Assembly: GCA_027295555.1 (NCBI GenBank)
Contig: JAPUKT010000006.1
Coordinates: forward strand, 1-8,440
DNA: 8,440 nt
Origin: Deltaproteobacteria bacterium
GTDB lineage: Bacteria; Myxococcota_A; Polyangia; Polyangiales; Houyiibacteriaceae
Reading direction: 5' to 3'
Part shown: positions 1 through 6,780 of the stretch, in pieces
Numbering within the stretch: position 1 is the stretch's first letter
Layout of the letters: each line of letters opens with the position of its first letter
The notes under the pieces: generated by a model
The model's input: only the letters and a program-made list of their open reading frames with translations
What the model was told of the DNA's origin: nothing
Databases searched by the model: none
Translations under genes and position numbers: made by a program

Positions 1-1
1 C

Positions 2-172
2 GGCAGCTTCTTGAAGGACTACGGCGTCGAGCTCATCGACGGCCCACTCAAGGGCGTCTCGGCCCGCGCGATCGTCGTCCTCGACGAGAACAACAAGGTC
101 ATCCACACCGAGCTCGTCCCCGAGATCGCCCAGGAACCCAACTACGACGCCGCACTGGCTGCTGTTAGCTAG
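2..172 (+). CDS. tpx: Thiol peroxidase (Tpx), C-terminal part only
   Basis: This is the 3' end of a gene that begins before the window; 56 residues and a TAG stop are visible. The fragment reads GSFLKDYGVELIDGPLKGVS, then ARAIVVLDENNKVIHTELV, and ends in EPNYDAALAAVS. From memory this matches the end of Tpx-family atypical 2-Cys peroxiredoxins (E. coli Tpx: YGVAIADGPLKG, ARAVVVIDENDNVI, EPDYEAALA), which reduce peroxides, favouring alkyl hydroperoxides, using thioredoxin. The catalytic and resolving cysteines lie in the missing upstream two thirds, so activity cannot be judged here. The fragment covers roughly the last third of a protein of about 165 residues. The next gene starts 15 bp downstream on the same strand, so the two may be co-transcribed. 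No terminator is visible between them. Confidence 0.9.
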   Translation, partial: GSFLKDYGVELIDGPLKGVSARAIVVLDENNKVIHTELVPEIAQEPNYDAALAAVS

Positions 173-187
173 CCCTGAGGATCCCCC

Positions 188-1534
188 ATGAAGCCGCTTG
201 GGACCGTCGATACCAGTTTCCTGCTCGCGGAGAGCCGCAAGATGCCGATGCACACCGGCGGGCTGCTTCTCTTCAGCTACCCCAAAGGGGCCCGGGAAGA
301 CTGGCTACACCAGACACTGTCCGACGTGAACGACCCGGAGGCCGTGCAGCCGCCATTCAACCAGAAGCTTGCGTGGCCATTGTCGCGCCTGGGCCTGCCG
401 CACTGGGTTACCGATCACGATCTCGACCTCGACTATCACGTTCGTCACTCGGCGGTGGCGAAGCCAGGCAGGTACCGGGAGATGTTCGCGTTGGTGTCGC
501 GCCTTCACAGTACGCGGTTGCATCGCGATCGACCCCTTTGGGAGGCGCACATCATCGAGGGCGTCGAAGACAACAGGTTTGCTCTCTACATGAAGGTGCA
601 CCATTCGGTGATCGACGGCGTTGGCGCCATGCGTTTGCTTCGTTCGTTCATGTCCGCCGACCCGAATGAGCGTGACATGCCGGCCCTTTGGAACACGCCA
701 CGAGCGGATCGGGACAACGGCAGCGGCGCTGTCCCAGAATCGCGGGGGGCGATGGCCTCGACCTCAGGCGCGATGGGGGGAGTTGCTCGCTATGTCGGTG
801 GCATGACTCGAGGCGACGGGATGGTCGGCCCTTTCCAAACACCCCAAACGATGCTCAACATGCGCGTCAGTGGGTCTCGCCGGTTCGTCGCTCAGTCGTG
901 GAGCCTCACGCGAATCAAGACCGTCGCCAAGGCGCTCGATGCGACCGTCAACGACATCGTCCTCGCCATGTCGGGCGGCGCACTACGTCGATACCTCATC
1001 GACCACAGCGCCCTGCCCGACCAACCGCTGACCGCCATGACACCCGTGTCGTTCCGCCCGGCCGATGCGGATGCCGAAGGCAACGCGTTCTCGGTCGTCT
1101 TTACCACCCTGGCCACGAATGTGGGCGGTGCGATCGAGCGCTTGCGCGCGATCCAGCAATCGATGGGAAAAGCCAAGGGCCTGATGAAGAGCATGAACAC
1201 CGCAGATATCCCGGTCTTCACGACGGTCGTGGCTTTGCCGGTTCTGGTCCCACACCTTATTAGATTGGCTGGACGCACCCGGCCCAGCTTCAATGTCACC
1301 GTGTCCAATGTCCCGGGCCCCCGCGAACAGCTCTACTGGAACGGAGCGCCGCTCGAAGGCATGTATCCCCTCTCGATCGTCACGCACGGGCAAGCACTCA
1401 ACATCACGGTGACGAGCGTTGCCGACAGCCTCGACTTCGGAATCATCGCTTGCCGCCGGTCCGTTCCAAGCGCGCAACGATTGATCGACCACCTCGAAGC
1501 CGCCCTAGTAGACCTAGAGGCCTGCATCAAGTGA
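188..1534 (+). CDS. Wax ester synthase/diacylglycerol acyltransferase (WS/DGAT) family protein
   Basis: The 448-residue product belongs to the bacterial WS/DGAT family, which transfers fatty acyl groups from acyl-CoA to fatty alcohols or diacylglycerol, making wax esters or triacylglycerol for membrane-associated lipid inclusions. Visible family marks, in order, are the N-terminal block LGTVDTSFLLAE with PMHTGGLLLF (residues 4-30), RPLWE (115-119), the catalytic HHxxxDG motif as HHSVIDG (138-144), VNDIVLAMSGGALRRYL in the middle, and the C-terminal domain with NVPGP and GMYPLSIVTHGQALNITV. Length is normal for the family (about 450-480). The ATG is supported by a GAGGA sequence at 177-181, six bases upstream. 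No signal peptide or clear transmembrane helix is seen, as is usual for these peripheral enzymes. The intact HHxxxDG suggests an active acyltransferase. Whether it prefers alcohols or diacylglycerol cannot be read from sequence, and some paralogues have other acceptors. It follows tpx closely and converges on tkt. Confidence 0.92.
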   Translation: MKPLGTVDTSFLLAESRKMPMHTGGLLLFSYPKGAREDWLHQTLSDVNDPEAVQPPFNQKLAWPLSRLGLPHWVTDHDLDLDYHVRHSAVAKPGRYREMFALVSRLHSTRLHRDRPLWEAHIIEGVEDNRFALYMKVHHSVIDGVGAMRLLRSFMSADPNERDMPALWNTPRADRDNGSGAVPESRGAMASTSGAMGGVARYVGGMTRGDGMVGPFQTPQTMLNMRVSGSRRFVAQSWSLTRIKTVAKALDATVNDIVLAMSGGALRRYLIDHSALPDQPLTAMTPVSFRPADADAEGNAFSVVFTTLATNVGGAIERLRAIQQSMGKAKGLMKSMNTADIPVFTTVVALPVLVPHLIRLAGRTRPSFNVTVSNVPGPREQLYWNGAPLEGMYPLSIVTHGQALNITVTSVADSLDFGIIACRRSVPSAQRLIDHLEAALVDLEACIK

Positions 1535-1536
1535 CT

Positions 1537-1566
1537 CGCTGACGCTGACACTGGCGCTGGCGCTGA
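1537..1566. repeat. Degenerate hexanucleotide tract (5 units) at the convergent junction with tkt
   Basis: Five consecutive 6-bp units fit the pattern C[GA]CTG[AG] and fill the 32-bp gap between the WS/DGAT stop codon (1532-1534) and the tkt stop codon (1567-1569 on the minus strand). The tract ends on the base next to the tkt stop. Its last 18 bases, CACTGGCGCTGGCGCTGA (1549-1566), recur exactly at 6662-6679, at the only other convergent junction. There is no inverted repeat or T-run here, so it does not look like an intrinsic terminator. Its function is unknown. Confidence 0.85.
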
Positions 1567-3567
1567 TTAAGAGAGGAGCCGCTGCGCTTCCGCGACCACG
1601 TTCTCCGCCGTGATCCCATACTTCTCGTACAGCACCTCATACGGCGCCGACGCCCCAAACTTCTCGACCGTGACGAATCCCGCGTCGTTCCCGACCCAGC
1701 GGTCCCAGCCTTGTCGGATGCCTGCCTCGACCACCACCTTTGGCGTTTTCTTCGGGAGGACCTCGCGCTGGTAGTCTTCGTCTTCCTGCGCGAAAAGCTC
1801 CCAGCACGGCATGCTCACGACGCGCACGCTCGCCCCCTCGGCCTCGAGAGCCTCTGCGGCCTGGAGCGCGATCGACACCTCACTCCCGGTGGCGACGAGA
1901 ATCACATCAGGGCCACCGCCGCCTGCCTCGCGTAGGATGTACGCCCCACGCTTTGCTTTTTCCGCGCTCGCGAGGGCATTGCGATCGAGCGTAGGCACGC
2001 CTTGCCGAGTCAGCGCCAACGCCGCTGGCCCGTCCCACTCGATCGCGGCCGTCCAGCACTCACGCACCTCGTTGGCGTCCGCAGGTCGAAGTACCGCAAG
2101 ACCGGGAATCGCTCGCAACGCAGCAAGGTGCTCGACCGGCTGGTGCGTCGGCCCATCCTCGCCGAGCCCGATACTGTCGTGGGTGAAGATATAGCGGGTG
2201 TGGAGGCCCATCACCGCGGCGAGCCGAATGGCGGGTCGCATGTAGTCGCTGAAGATCAGGAAGGTTGCCCCGAACGGGATCACGCCGCCATGCAGGGCCA
2301 TCCCGTTGAGCGCGGATCCCATCACATGCTCGCGAATCCCCCAGTCGACATTGCGAGGCACCCCTTCGGCGTCGGCGAGAAAGCTCGCATGGGTCTTTAA
2401 GTGGCTGTTGTTCGAGCCGGCGAGGTCGGCCGAGCCGCCGACCAATCCTCCAAGACGAGACGCCAGAACATTCAGCACCTCACCGCTCGCCTTGCGCGTT
2501 GCGAGGCCCTTGGGGTCGGCTTCGAAGACCGGCAGGTCCTGATCCCAAGCCGGCGGTAAATCACCGGCCAGTGCCTCGTCGAACGCCTTGGCTTCTTCCG
2601 GGAACTCGCTGCGATACGCGTCGAGCCGCCCCTGCCAATCGGAACGGCTCTTCGCACCACGCTCGCGAATCGCTTCCGCGGCGGCTGCAAGCGCGTCCGG
2701 CACGAAAAACAGGTCGGTGGGCCACTCCATGAGCTGCTTGGTGGCGATGACCTCGTCTTCGCCGAGCGGCGCACCATGTGCGGCCGATGTATTGCTCTTG
2801 TTCGGCGAGGGGTGGCCAATGATCGTCCGCACCCGTATGAAGCTCGGGCGGTCATCGGCAACCGCAACTTCGCCCGCACGCGTCAACGCGCCCAAGTCCT
2901 CGCCATCCTCGACGCTCTCGGTATGCCACCCGTACGACGCGAAGCGCTTGAGGACGTCTTCGCTGAACGACAGATCAGTCGAGCCGTCGATCGTGATTCG
3001 GTTGTCATCCCAAAAAATGATGAGCTTTCCCAGTCGAAGATGACCCGCAAGCGACGCCGCCTCCGACGACACGCCTTCCATCATGTCGCCGTCGGACGCG
3101 ATGACCCATGTGCGGTGATCGATGATCTCGTGACCAGGCTTGTTGAAGCGAGCTGCGAGATGCCGCTCTGCCATCGCCATCCCTACGGCATTGCCGATGC
3201 CTTGACCGAGCGGGCCAGTAGTCGCCTCGACACCCGGGGTCAGGTGCGACTCGGGATGGCCCGGGGTGAGACTCCCCCACTGTCGGAAGTGACGGATGTC
3301 GTCGAGGGACAGGGGGTACCCGCTCAGATGAAGGAGCGCGTACTGCAGCATCGACGCGTGGCCGCACGACAGGACGAAGCGGTCGCGGTCGGGCCAATCC
3401 GGATTCGCCGGGTCGTGCCGCCGCAACTCCGAAAAGAGCACCCAACCCAAAGGGGCCAACGCCATGGGTGTGCCTGGGTGACCCGAGCTCGCGGCCTGTA
3501 CCGCGTCCATGCTCAAACCGCGAATCGTTTTAATGGCGAGCTCATCGAGCTGCCCTGGGTTTCCCAT
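1567..3567 (-). CDS. tkt: Transketolase
   Basis: The 666-residue product is a full-length thiamine-diphosphate transketolase, moving two-carbon ketol units between sugar phosphates in the non-oxidative pentose phosphate or Calvin pathway in the cytoplasm (E. coli TktA is 663). Visible marks: SGHPGTPM (H30), GHASMLQYALLH (H70), GPLGQG (118-123), the ThDP/metal motif SDGDMMEG to WDDN (158-165, 186-189), a conserved His in SAAHGAPLG (H264), the catalytic Glu in GIREHVMG (E413), and the signature HDSIGLGEDGPTHQP (463-477). The ThDP motif begins SDG rather than the E. coli GDG, a variant I also know from actinobacterial transketolases. I chose the ATG at 3567 because AGGAGG lies 8 bases upstream and homology starts there; the frame stays open to 3672 but the extra 35 residues resemble nothing. 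It is divergent from the pnt operon and convergent with the acyltransferase gene. All catalytic residues checked are present. Confidence 0.97.
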   Translation of the reverse strand: MGNPGQLDELAIKTIRGLSMDAVQAASSGHPGTPMALAPLGWVLFSELRRHDPANPDWPDRDRFVLSCGHASMLQYALLHLSGYPLSLDDIRHFRQWGSLTPGHPESHLTPGVEATTGPLGQGIGNAVGMAMAERHLAARFNKPGHEIIDHRTWVIASDGDMMEGVSSEAASLAGHLRLGKLIIFWDDNRITIDGSTDLSFSEDVLKRFASYGWHTESVEDGEDLGALTRAGEVAVADDRPSFIRVRTIIGHPSPNKSNTSAAHGAPLGEDEVIATKQLMEWPTDLFFVPDALAAAAEAIRERGAKSRSDWQGRLDAYRSEFPEEAKAFDEALAGDLPPAWDQDLPVFEADPKGLATRKASGEVLNVLASRLGGLVGGSADLAGSNNSHLKTHASFLADAEGVPRNVDWGIREHVMGSALNGMALHGGVIPFGATFLIFSDYMRPAIRLAAVMGLHTRYIFTHDSIGLGEDGPTHQPVEHLAALRAIPGLAVLRPADANEVRECWTAAIEWDGPAALALTRQGVPTLDRNALASAEKAKRGAYILREAGGGGPDVILVATGSEVSIALQAAEALEAEGASVRVVSMPCWELFAQEDEDYQREVLPKKTPKVVVEAGIRQGWDRWVGNDAGFVTVEKFGASAPYEVLYEKYGITAENVVAEAQRLLS

Positions 3568-3575
3568 GCTGCGGT

Positions 3576-3581
3576 CCTCCT
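3576..3581 (-). promoter_or_regulatory. Strong Shine-Dalgarno sequence fixing the tkt start
   Basis: On the minus strand a perfect AGGAGG lies 8 bases before the ATG at 3567. It decides between this start and the upstream in-frame start at 3672, which would add 35 residues with no transketolase similarity. Confidence 0.85.
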
Positions 3582-3667
3582 CCTCACGGGCGCCGGATCT
3601 AGCAGGCGAGGACAGTCCGTAAAAGGATGTTTTTGTCCGCCGCTGGACATCACCCCAGATCGCCACT

Positions 3668-3697
3668 AACAATCCCGGGCGCGGGCGCCCGGTTGTT
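3668..3697. other. GC-rich stem-loop in the tkt-pntAA divergent region
   Basis: AACAA (3668-3672) pairs with TTGTT (3693-3697), and CCGGGCG (3675-3681) pairs with CGCCCGG (3686-3692), leaving a CGGG loop and a two-base TC bulge on the left arm. The -35-like TTGACT (3696-3701) overlaps its right foot. There is no T-run, and both flanking genes are transcribed away from it, so a terminator role is unlikely. It could be a protein binding site (dyad) or a leader structure. Confidence 0.6.
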
Positions 3698-3747
3698 GAC
3701 TAGATCGATCGGGTTTGCCCCCGCTAAGGCTCGCGCGGGAGGAAGGC

Positions 3748-4887
3748 ATGCCTCAGGTTTTCGTGCCCAGGGAAATCGCCGATGGCGAGACTCGGGTCGC
3801 CTGCACACCGGAAACAGCGAAGCGGTACGTGAAAGAAGGCTTGGAGGTCGTCGTCGAGAGCGGCGCAGGGAAGCATGCCCATTTCACCGATCAGCATTAC
3901 CAAGACGCGGGCGCCAAGGTCGTGTCCGCCGCGGAAGCGGAGGCCGCCTGGGGCGCCACCGACATCGTCCTCCGGGTCTCGCCGATCACCCCCGACGAGG
4001 CCGCCAAGCTCAAAGAGGGATCGCTGCTGATCGGCCTCCTCTCTCCCCACAAGAACCTCGACTCGATTCGCATACTCCGCGACCGGAAGGTGAATGCGAT
4101 CGCGATGGAGCTGATCCCTAGAATCAGCCGCGCCCAGTCCATGGATGCGCTGAGCTCCCAGGCTTCGATCGCCGGGTACAAGGCCGTCTTGATGGCGGCG
4201 ACGCACCTCGACAAGTACTTCCCGCTTCTGATGACGGCCGCAGGCACCATTCAGCCAGCCAAGATCGTGATCATGGGAGCGGGCGTCGCGGGCCTTCAAG
4301 CGATCGCCACTGGCCGACGACTCGGCGCGGTCGTCGAGGTCTCGGACATCCGACCCGCCGTCAAGGAGCAAGTCGAGTCACTCGGCGGGCGCTTCATCGA
4401 CTTCCCGATGGACGAGAGCGGCGAAGGTGAAGGGGGATACGCCCGTGAGCTCACCCCCGAGCAGCTCAAAGCCCAGCAAGAGGCGGTTCGTAAAAAGGTC
4501 GTCGCGGCTGATGTGGTCATCACGACGGCGCTCGTCCCAGGCCGCCCTGCACCGAAGCTCATCACCAAAGATATGGTCGAGGAGATGCGAGAAGGTGCCG
4601 TCATCGTGGACCTTGCCGTCGAACAAGGCGGAAACTGCGAGCTTTCAAGGAGCGGCGAGACCGTGACCGAGTACGGCGTCACCATCATCGGTCACCCGAA
4701 CATGGCCACAGCCACCCCGGCGGACGCAAGTCTCCTCTACTCCCGCAACATTCAGGCTCTGATTCTCAACATGCTTTCCGAGGGCGAGGTCGTGCTCGAC
4801 CTCGAGGATGAAATCACGAATGACGCGCTACTCACCCACAACGGTGAGGCTCGCCACGGCTCGACCGCCGAGGCCCTTCATGCCTAG
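3748..4887 (+). CDS. pntAA: Proton-translocating NAD(P) transhydrogenase, NAD(H)-binding subunit alpha-1 (domain I)
   Basis: The 379-residue product is the soluble NAD(H)-binding domain I of the membrane transhydrogenase, which couples hydride transfer from NADH to NADP+ to inward proton flow. It matches the split form known from Rhodospirillum rubrum (PntAA about 384 residues), not the fused E. coli PntA (510). Visible marks: the N-terminal PREIADGETRVACTPETAK, the RQD loop as PRISRAQSMDALSSQ (R125, Q130, D133), the Rossmann motif GAGVAGLQA (177-185) with D200 at the ribose-binding strand end, the mobile loop around GGYARELTPEQ (Y231), and TTALVPGRPAPKLIT (259-273). All key NAD-binding residues are present. 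The start at ATG 3748 has GGAGGA just upstream; an in-frame ATG at 3715 would add 11 unrelated residues and has no such site. It is the first gene of pntAA-pntAB-pntB. Confidence 0.96.
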   Translation: MPQVFVPREIADGETRVACTPETAKRYVKEGLEVVVESGAGKHAHFTDQHYQDAGAKVVSAAEAEAAWGATDIVLRVSPITPDEAAKLKEGSLLIGLLSPHKNLDSIRILRDRKVNAIAMELIPRISRAQSMDALSSQASIAGYKAVLMAATHLDKYFPLLMTAAGTIQPAKIVIMGAGVAGLQAIATGRRLGAVVEVSDIRPAVKEQVESLGGRFIDFPMDESGEGEGGYARELTPEQLKAQQEAVRKKVVAADVVITTALVPGRPAPKLITKDMVEEMREGAVIVDLAVEQGGNCELSRSGETVTEYGVTIIGHPNMATATPADASLLYSRNIQALILNMLSEGEVVLDLEDEITNDALLTHNGEARHGSTAEALHA

Positions 4888-4914
4888 TCTCGCGACGATG
4901 GAAGGAGATCGACG

Positions 4915-5205
4915 GTGACTCTGGGACCCCTGCTCATAGGCATCTACGTGTTCGTGCTCGCGGGCTTTGTCGGCTTCGAGATGATCACCAAAGTACCGCC
5001 GACGCTCCACACACCCTTGATGAGCGGCGCAAACGCGATCAGCGGCATCACCGTCGTCGGGGCGGTCGCAGCAGCCACGTCGGCCGAGCCCACTGTTGCC
5101 AACATCTTGGGTTTCATCGCGATCGTCACCGCCACGATCAACGTCATCGGCGGCTTCCTCGTCACGGATCGCATGCTCCGCATGTTTGGAAAGAAGAAAA
5201 AGTAG
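4915..5205 (+). CDS. pntAB: NAD(P) transhydrogenase membrane subunit alpha-2 (domain II, small part)
   Basis: The 96-residue, strongly hydrophobic protein contributes the first membrane helices of the proton channel. Three hydrophobic segments are visible (about residues 4-24, 40-57 and 62-83), with the conserved loop LHTPLMSGANAISGI (31-45) and a lysine-rich C-terminus. Length agrees with PntAB of split enzymes (about 95-140). The start is GTG at 4915, supported by AAGGAG at 4902-4907 with a 7-base spacer. It lies 27 bp after pntAA, and its TAG is followed at once by the pntB ATG. Oddity: the residue aligned with the proton-channel His42 of the Thermus enzyme (sequence recalled from memory) is Ser43, as in E. 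coli-type subunits, yet PntB lacks the E. coli-type channel histidine. The only histidine in this protein is H32, in the loop. Confidence 0.93.
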   Translation: MTLGPLLIGIYVFVLAGFVGFEMITKVPPTLHTPLMSGANAISGITVVGAVAAATSAEPTVANILGFIAIVTATINVIGGFLVTDRMLRMFGKKKK

Positions 5206-6780
5206 ATGAGTCACGAGGTCATTCGTTCGACCGTGGTGCCGATCATTTATCTGCTTTCCACGATCCTCTTCATCTTGGGAATCAAGCAGCTCGCGAAGGT
5301 CAGGACCGCCAGGCGCGGCAATACGATCGCCGCCGCAGGCATGCTGTTCGCCATCACCGGGGCACTTCTCGAGCTCGGCATCGTCGACTACCGCTGGATC
5401 GGCGGTGGATTGATTCTCGGCACGATCATCGGCGCGCTCTTCGCGATTCGCGTGCAGATGACGGCCATGCCAGAAATGGTCGCGCTCTTCAACGGCTTTG
5501 GCGGCATCGCGTCGGCCCTCGTTGCATCTTCCGTCTACTGGGCTGTCGCGGTCGAAGACGGCGCCTCCAGAACGGTCTACGAGGCTCTCGGCACCGACGA
5601 GGCCATCACCGTCATGCTGTCGATCTTGATCGGCGGCTTGACCTTCACGGGCAGCCTCGTCGCCCTGCTCAAGCTCCAGGGCCGGCTCCGAAAAGGCCAG
5701 CCGATCCTGCTTCCAGCGCGCCATTTCATCACCTTTGGCCTTCTGCTGGCGGCCTTGGCGGCGGGTGGGGTCGCCGTGACTGCGGGCACCTCCGACTCGA
5801 TGGTCTGGGTCCTCTCTCTGGCCGCGGGTTCGTTGGTGCTCGGTGTGCTCCTCACGATCCCCATCGGCGGCGCCGACATGCCTGTCGTCGTATCGCTCCT
5901 CAACTCCTACTCCGGATTGGCGGCCTCGATGGCCGGCTTCGTGATCGGCAATCCCGTCTTGATCATCGGCGGGGCGATGGTCGGCGCGGCGGGACTGATC
6001 CTGACCCAGATCATGTGCGTCGCGATGAACCGCTCGCTCCTCAACGTCCTCATTGGCGGGTTCGGCGTGACCGAGGGCGGCGGAGGCAGCGGCAGCGACG
6101 AGTACACGAGCGTCACGTCCTGCGGCCCCGAAGAAGCTGCGATGATCCTCGAGAATGCCGAGTCGGTGATCATCGTGCCTGGGTACGGCCTGGCCGTCGC
6201 ACAGGCGCAACACGCGGTGTGTGAGCTCGCGGAATTGCTCAAGGCCCGGGGCACCAAGGTCACCTACGGGATCCACCCAGTTGCTGGCCGAATGCCCGGT
6301 CACATGAACGTCCTCTTGGCCGAGGCTGACGTCCCCTACGAAGAGCTCCTCGAAATGGACGTTATCAACCCCGAGTTCAAGAACACGGACGTCGTGATCG
6401 TTCTCGGCGCCAACGACGTCGTGAACCCGGCCGCCAACAACGATCCAAGCAGCCCCATCGCTGGCATGCCGATCCTCAACGCCCACGAGGCTCGCGCGGT
6501 TTTCGTCGTCAAACGAAGTCTGAGCCCCGGCTATGCGGGCATCAAGAACGAGCTCTTCGAATACGACAACACGATGATGGTCTTCGGCGACGCCAAGAAA
6601 GTCCTCCAGGGGCTGATCGGCGAAGTCAAAAACCTCAAGTCGCCCGCGACGCTCACACTGGCACTGGCGCTGGCGCTGACGCTGACGCTGCCTACGTGTC
6701 CAGGAAGTCGGCCGCGCCGCCAGCGGAAGCGCCGTAGTACTCGCGCTCGGCAAGGTCGTCAAACCTGGTGTATTCACTGA
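5206..6780 (+). CDS. pntB: NAD(P) transhydrogenase subunit beta (domains II and III), with unusual C-terminal extension
   Basis: This subunit carries most of the membrane channel (about residues 8-290, many hydrophobic segments) and the NADP(H)-binding domain III. Marks: GGADMPVVVSLLNSYSGLAA (D224, N233, equal to E. coli D213 and N222), the dIII motifs VPGYGLAVAQAQ (324-335), GIHPVAGRMPGHMNVLLAEA (355-374), GANDVVNPAA (401-410), KRSLSPGYAG (436-445) and FGDAKK (460-465). It starts with no gap after the pntAB stop and has only a purine-rich stretch upstream, so translation is probably coupled. The product is 524 residues against 462 in E. coli. The family end should fall near residue 475-478; the remaining roughly 46 residues are encoded by the hexamer tract (alternating T/L and A/L, 482-495) and then by sequence antisense to dnaB, giving an Arg-rich tail. 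The E. coli channel His91 aligns with Asn96 here. Confidence 0.95.
   Translation: MSHEVIRSTVVPIIYLLSTILFILGIKQLAKVRTARRGNTIAAAGMLFAITGALLELGIVDYRWIGGGLILGTIIGALFAIRVQMTAMPEMVALFNGFGGIASALVASSVYWAVAVEDGASRTVYEALGTDEAITVMLSILIGGLTFTGSLVALLKLQGRLRKGQPILLPARHFITFGLLLAALAAGGVAVTAGTSDSMVWVLSLAAGSLVLGVLLTIPIGGADMPVVVSLLNSYSGLAASMAGFVIGNPVLIIGGAMVGAAGLILTQIMCVAMNRSLLNVLIGGFGVTEGGGGSGSDEYTSVTSCGPEEAAMILENAESVIIVPGYGLAVAQAQHAVCELAELLKARGTKVTYGIHPVAGRMPGHMNVLLAEADVPYEELLEMDVINPEFKNTDVVIVLGANDVVNPAANNDPSSPIAGMPILNAHEARAVFVVKRSLSPGYAGIKNELFEYDNTMMVFGDAKKVLQGLIGEVKNLKSPATLTLALALALTLTLPTCPGSRPRRQRKRRSTRARQGRQTWCIH
6650..6691. repeat. Degenerate hexanucleotide tract (7 units) at the pntB/dnaB convergent junction
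   Basis: Seven 6-bp units end exactly at the base next to the dnaB stop codon (6692-6694 on the minus strand). Five fit C[GA]CTG[AG] exactly; the first (CGCTCA) and last (CGCTGC) each differ at one base. It shares the exact 18-mer CACTGGCGCTGGCGCTGA (6662-6679) with the tract at 1549-1566. It is read through in frame as the start of the PntB extension. No terminator-like hairpin with a T-run is present at this junction. Confidence 0.85.

Larger units (their letters stand above)
3568..3747. promoter_or_regulatory. Divergent tkt / pntAA control region
   Basis: This 180-bp gap separates the divergent tkt and pntAA start codons, so both promoters should lie here or just outside it. It contains the tkt ribosome binding site, the stem-loop at 3668-3697, and the pntAA ribosome binding site GGAGGA (3738-3743). 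Promoter candidates are weak. For tkt, minus-strand TTTACG (3623-3618) and TAGATC (3601-3596) are separated by 16 bases, with TG before the -10. For pntAA, TTGACT (3696-3701) is a good -35 but no convincing -10 follows at 16-18 bases. I see no clear operator for a known regulator. That promoters are here follows from gene orientation; the exact boxes are guesses. Confidence 0.5.

Noticed and set aside
1537..1566. Hexamer tract as an intrinsic bidirectional terminator
   Set aside because: It has no inverted repeat able to form a stable hairpin and no flanking T or A run. It is kept as a repeat of unknown role.
2776..3669. A 297-codon plus-strand frame antisense to the start of tkt
   Set aside because: Transketolase motifs on the minus strand span the whole stretch; the plus frame resembles no family I know.
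6642..6710. CRISPR-like or VNTR array at the pntB/dnaB junction
   Set aside because: Units are 6 bp and contiguous with no spacers, which excludes CRISPR. It is a short degenerate tandem repeat.
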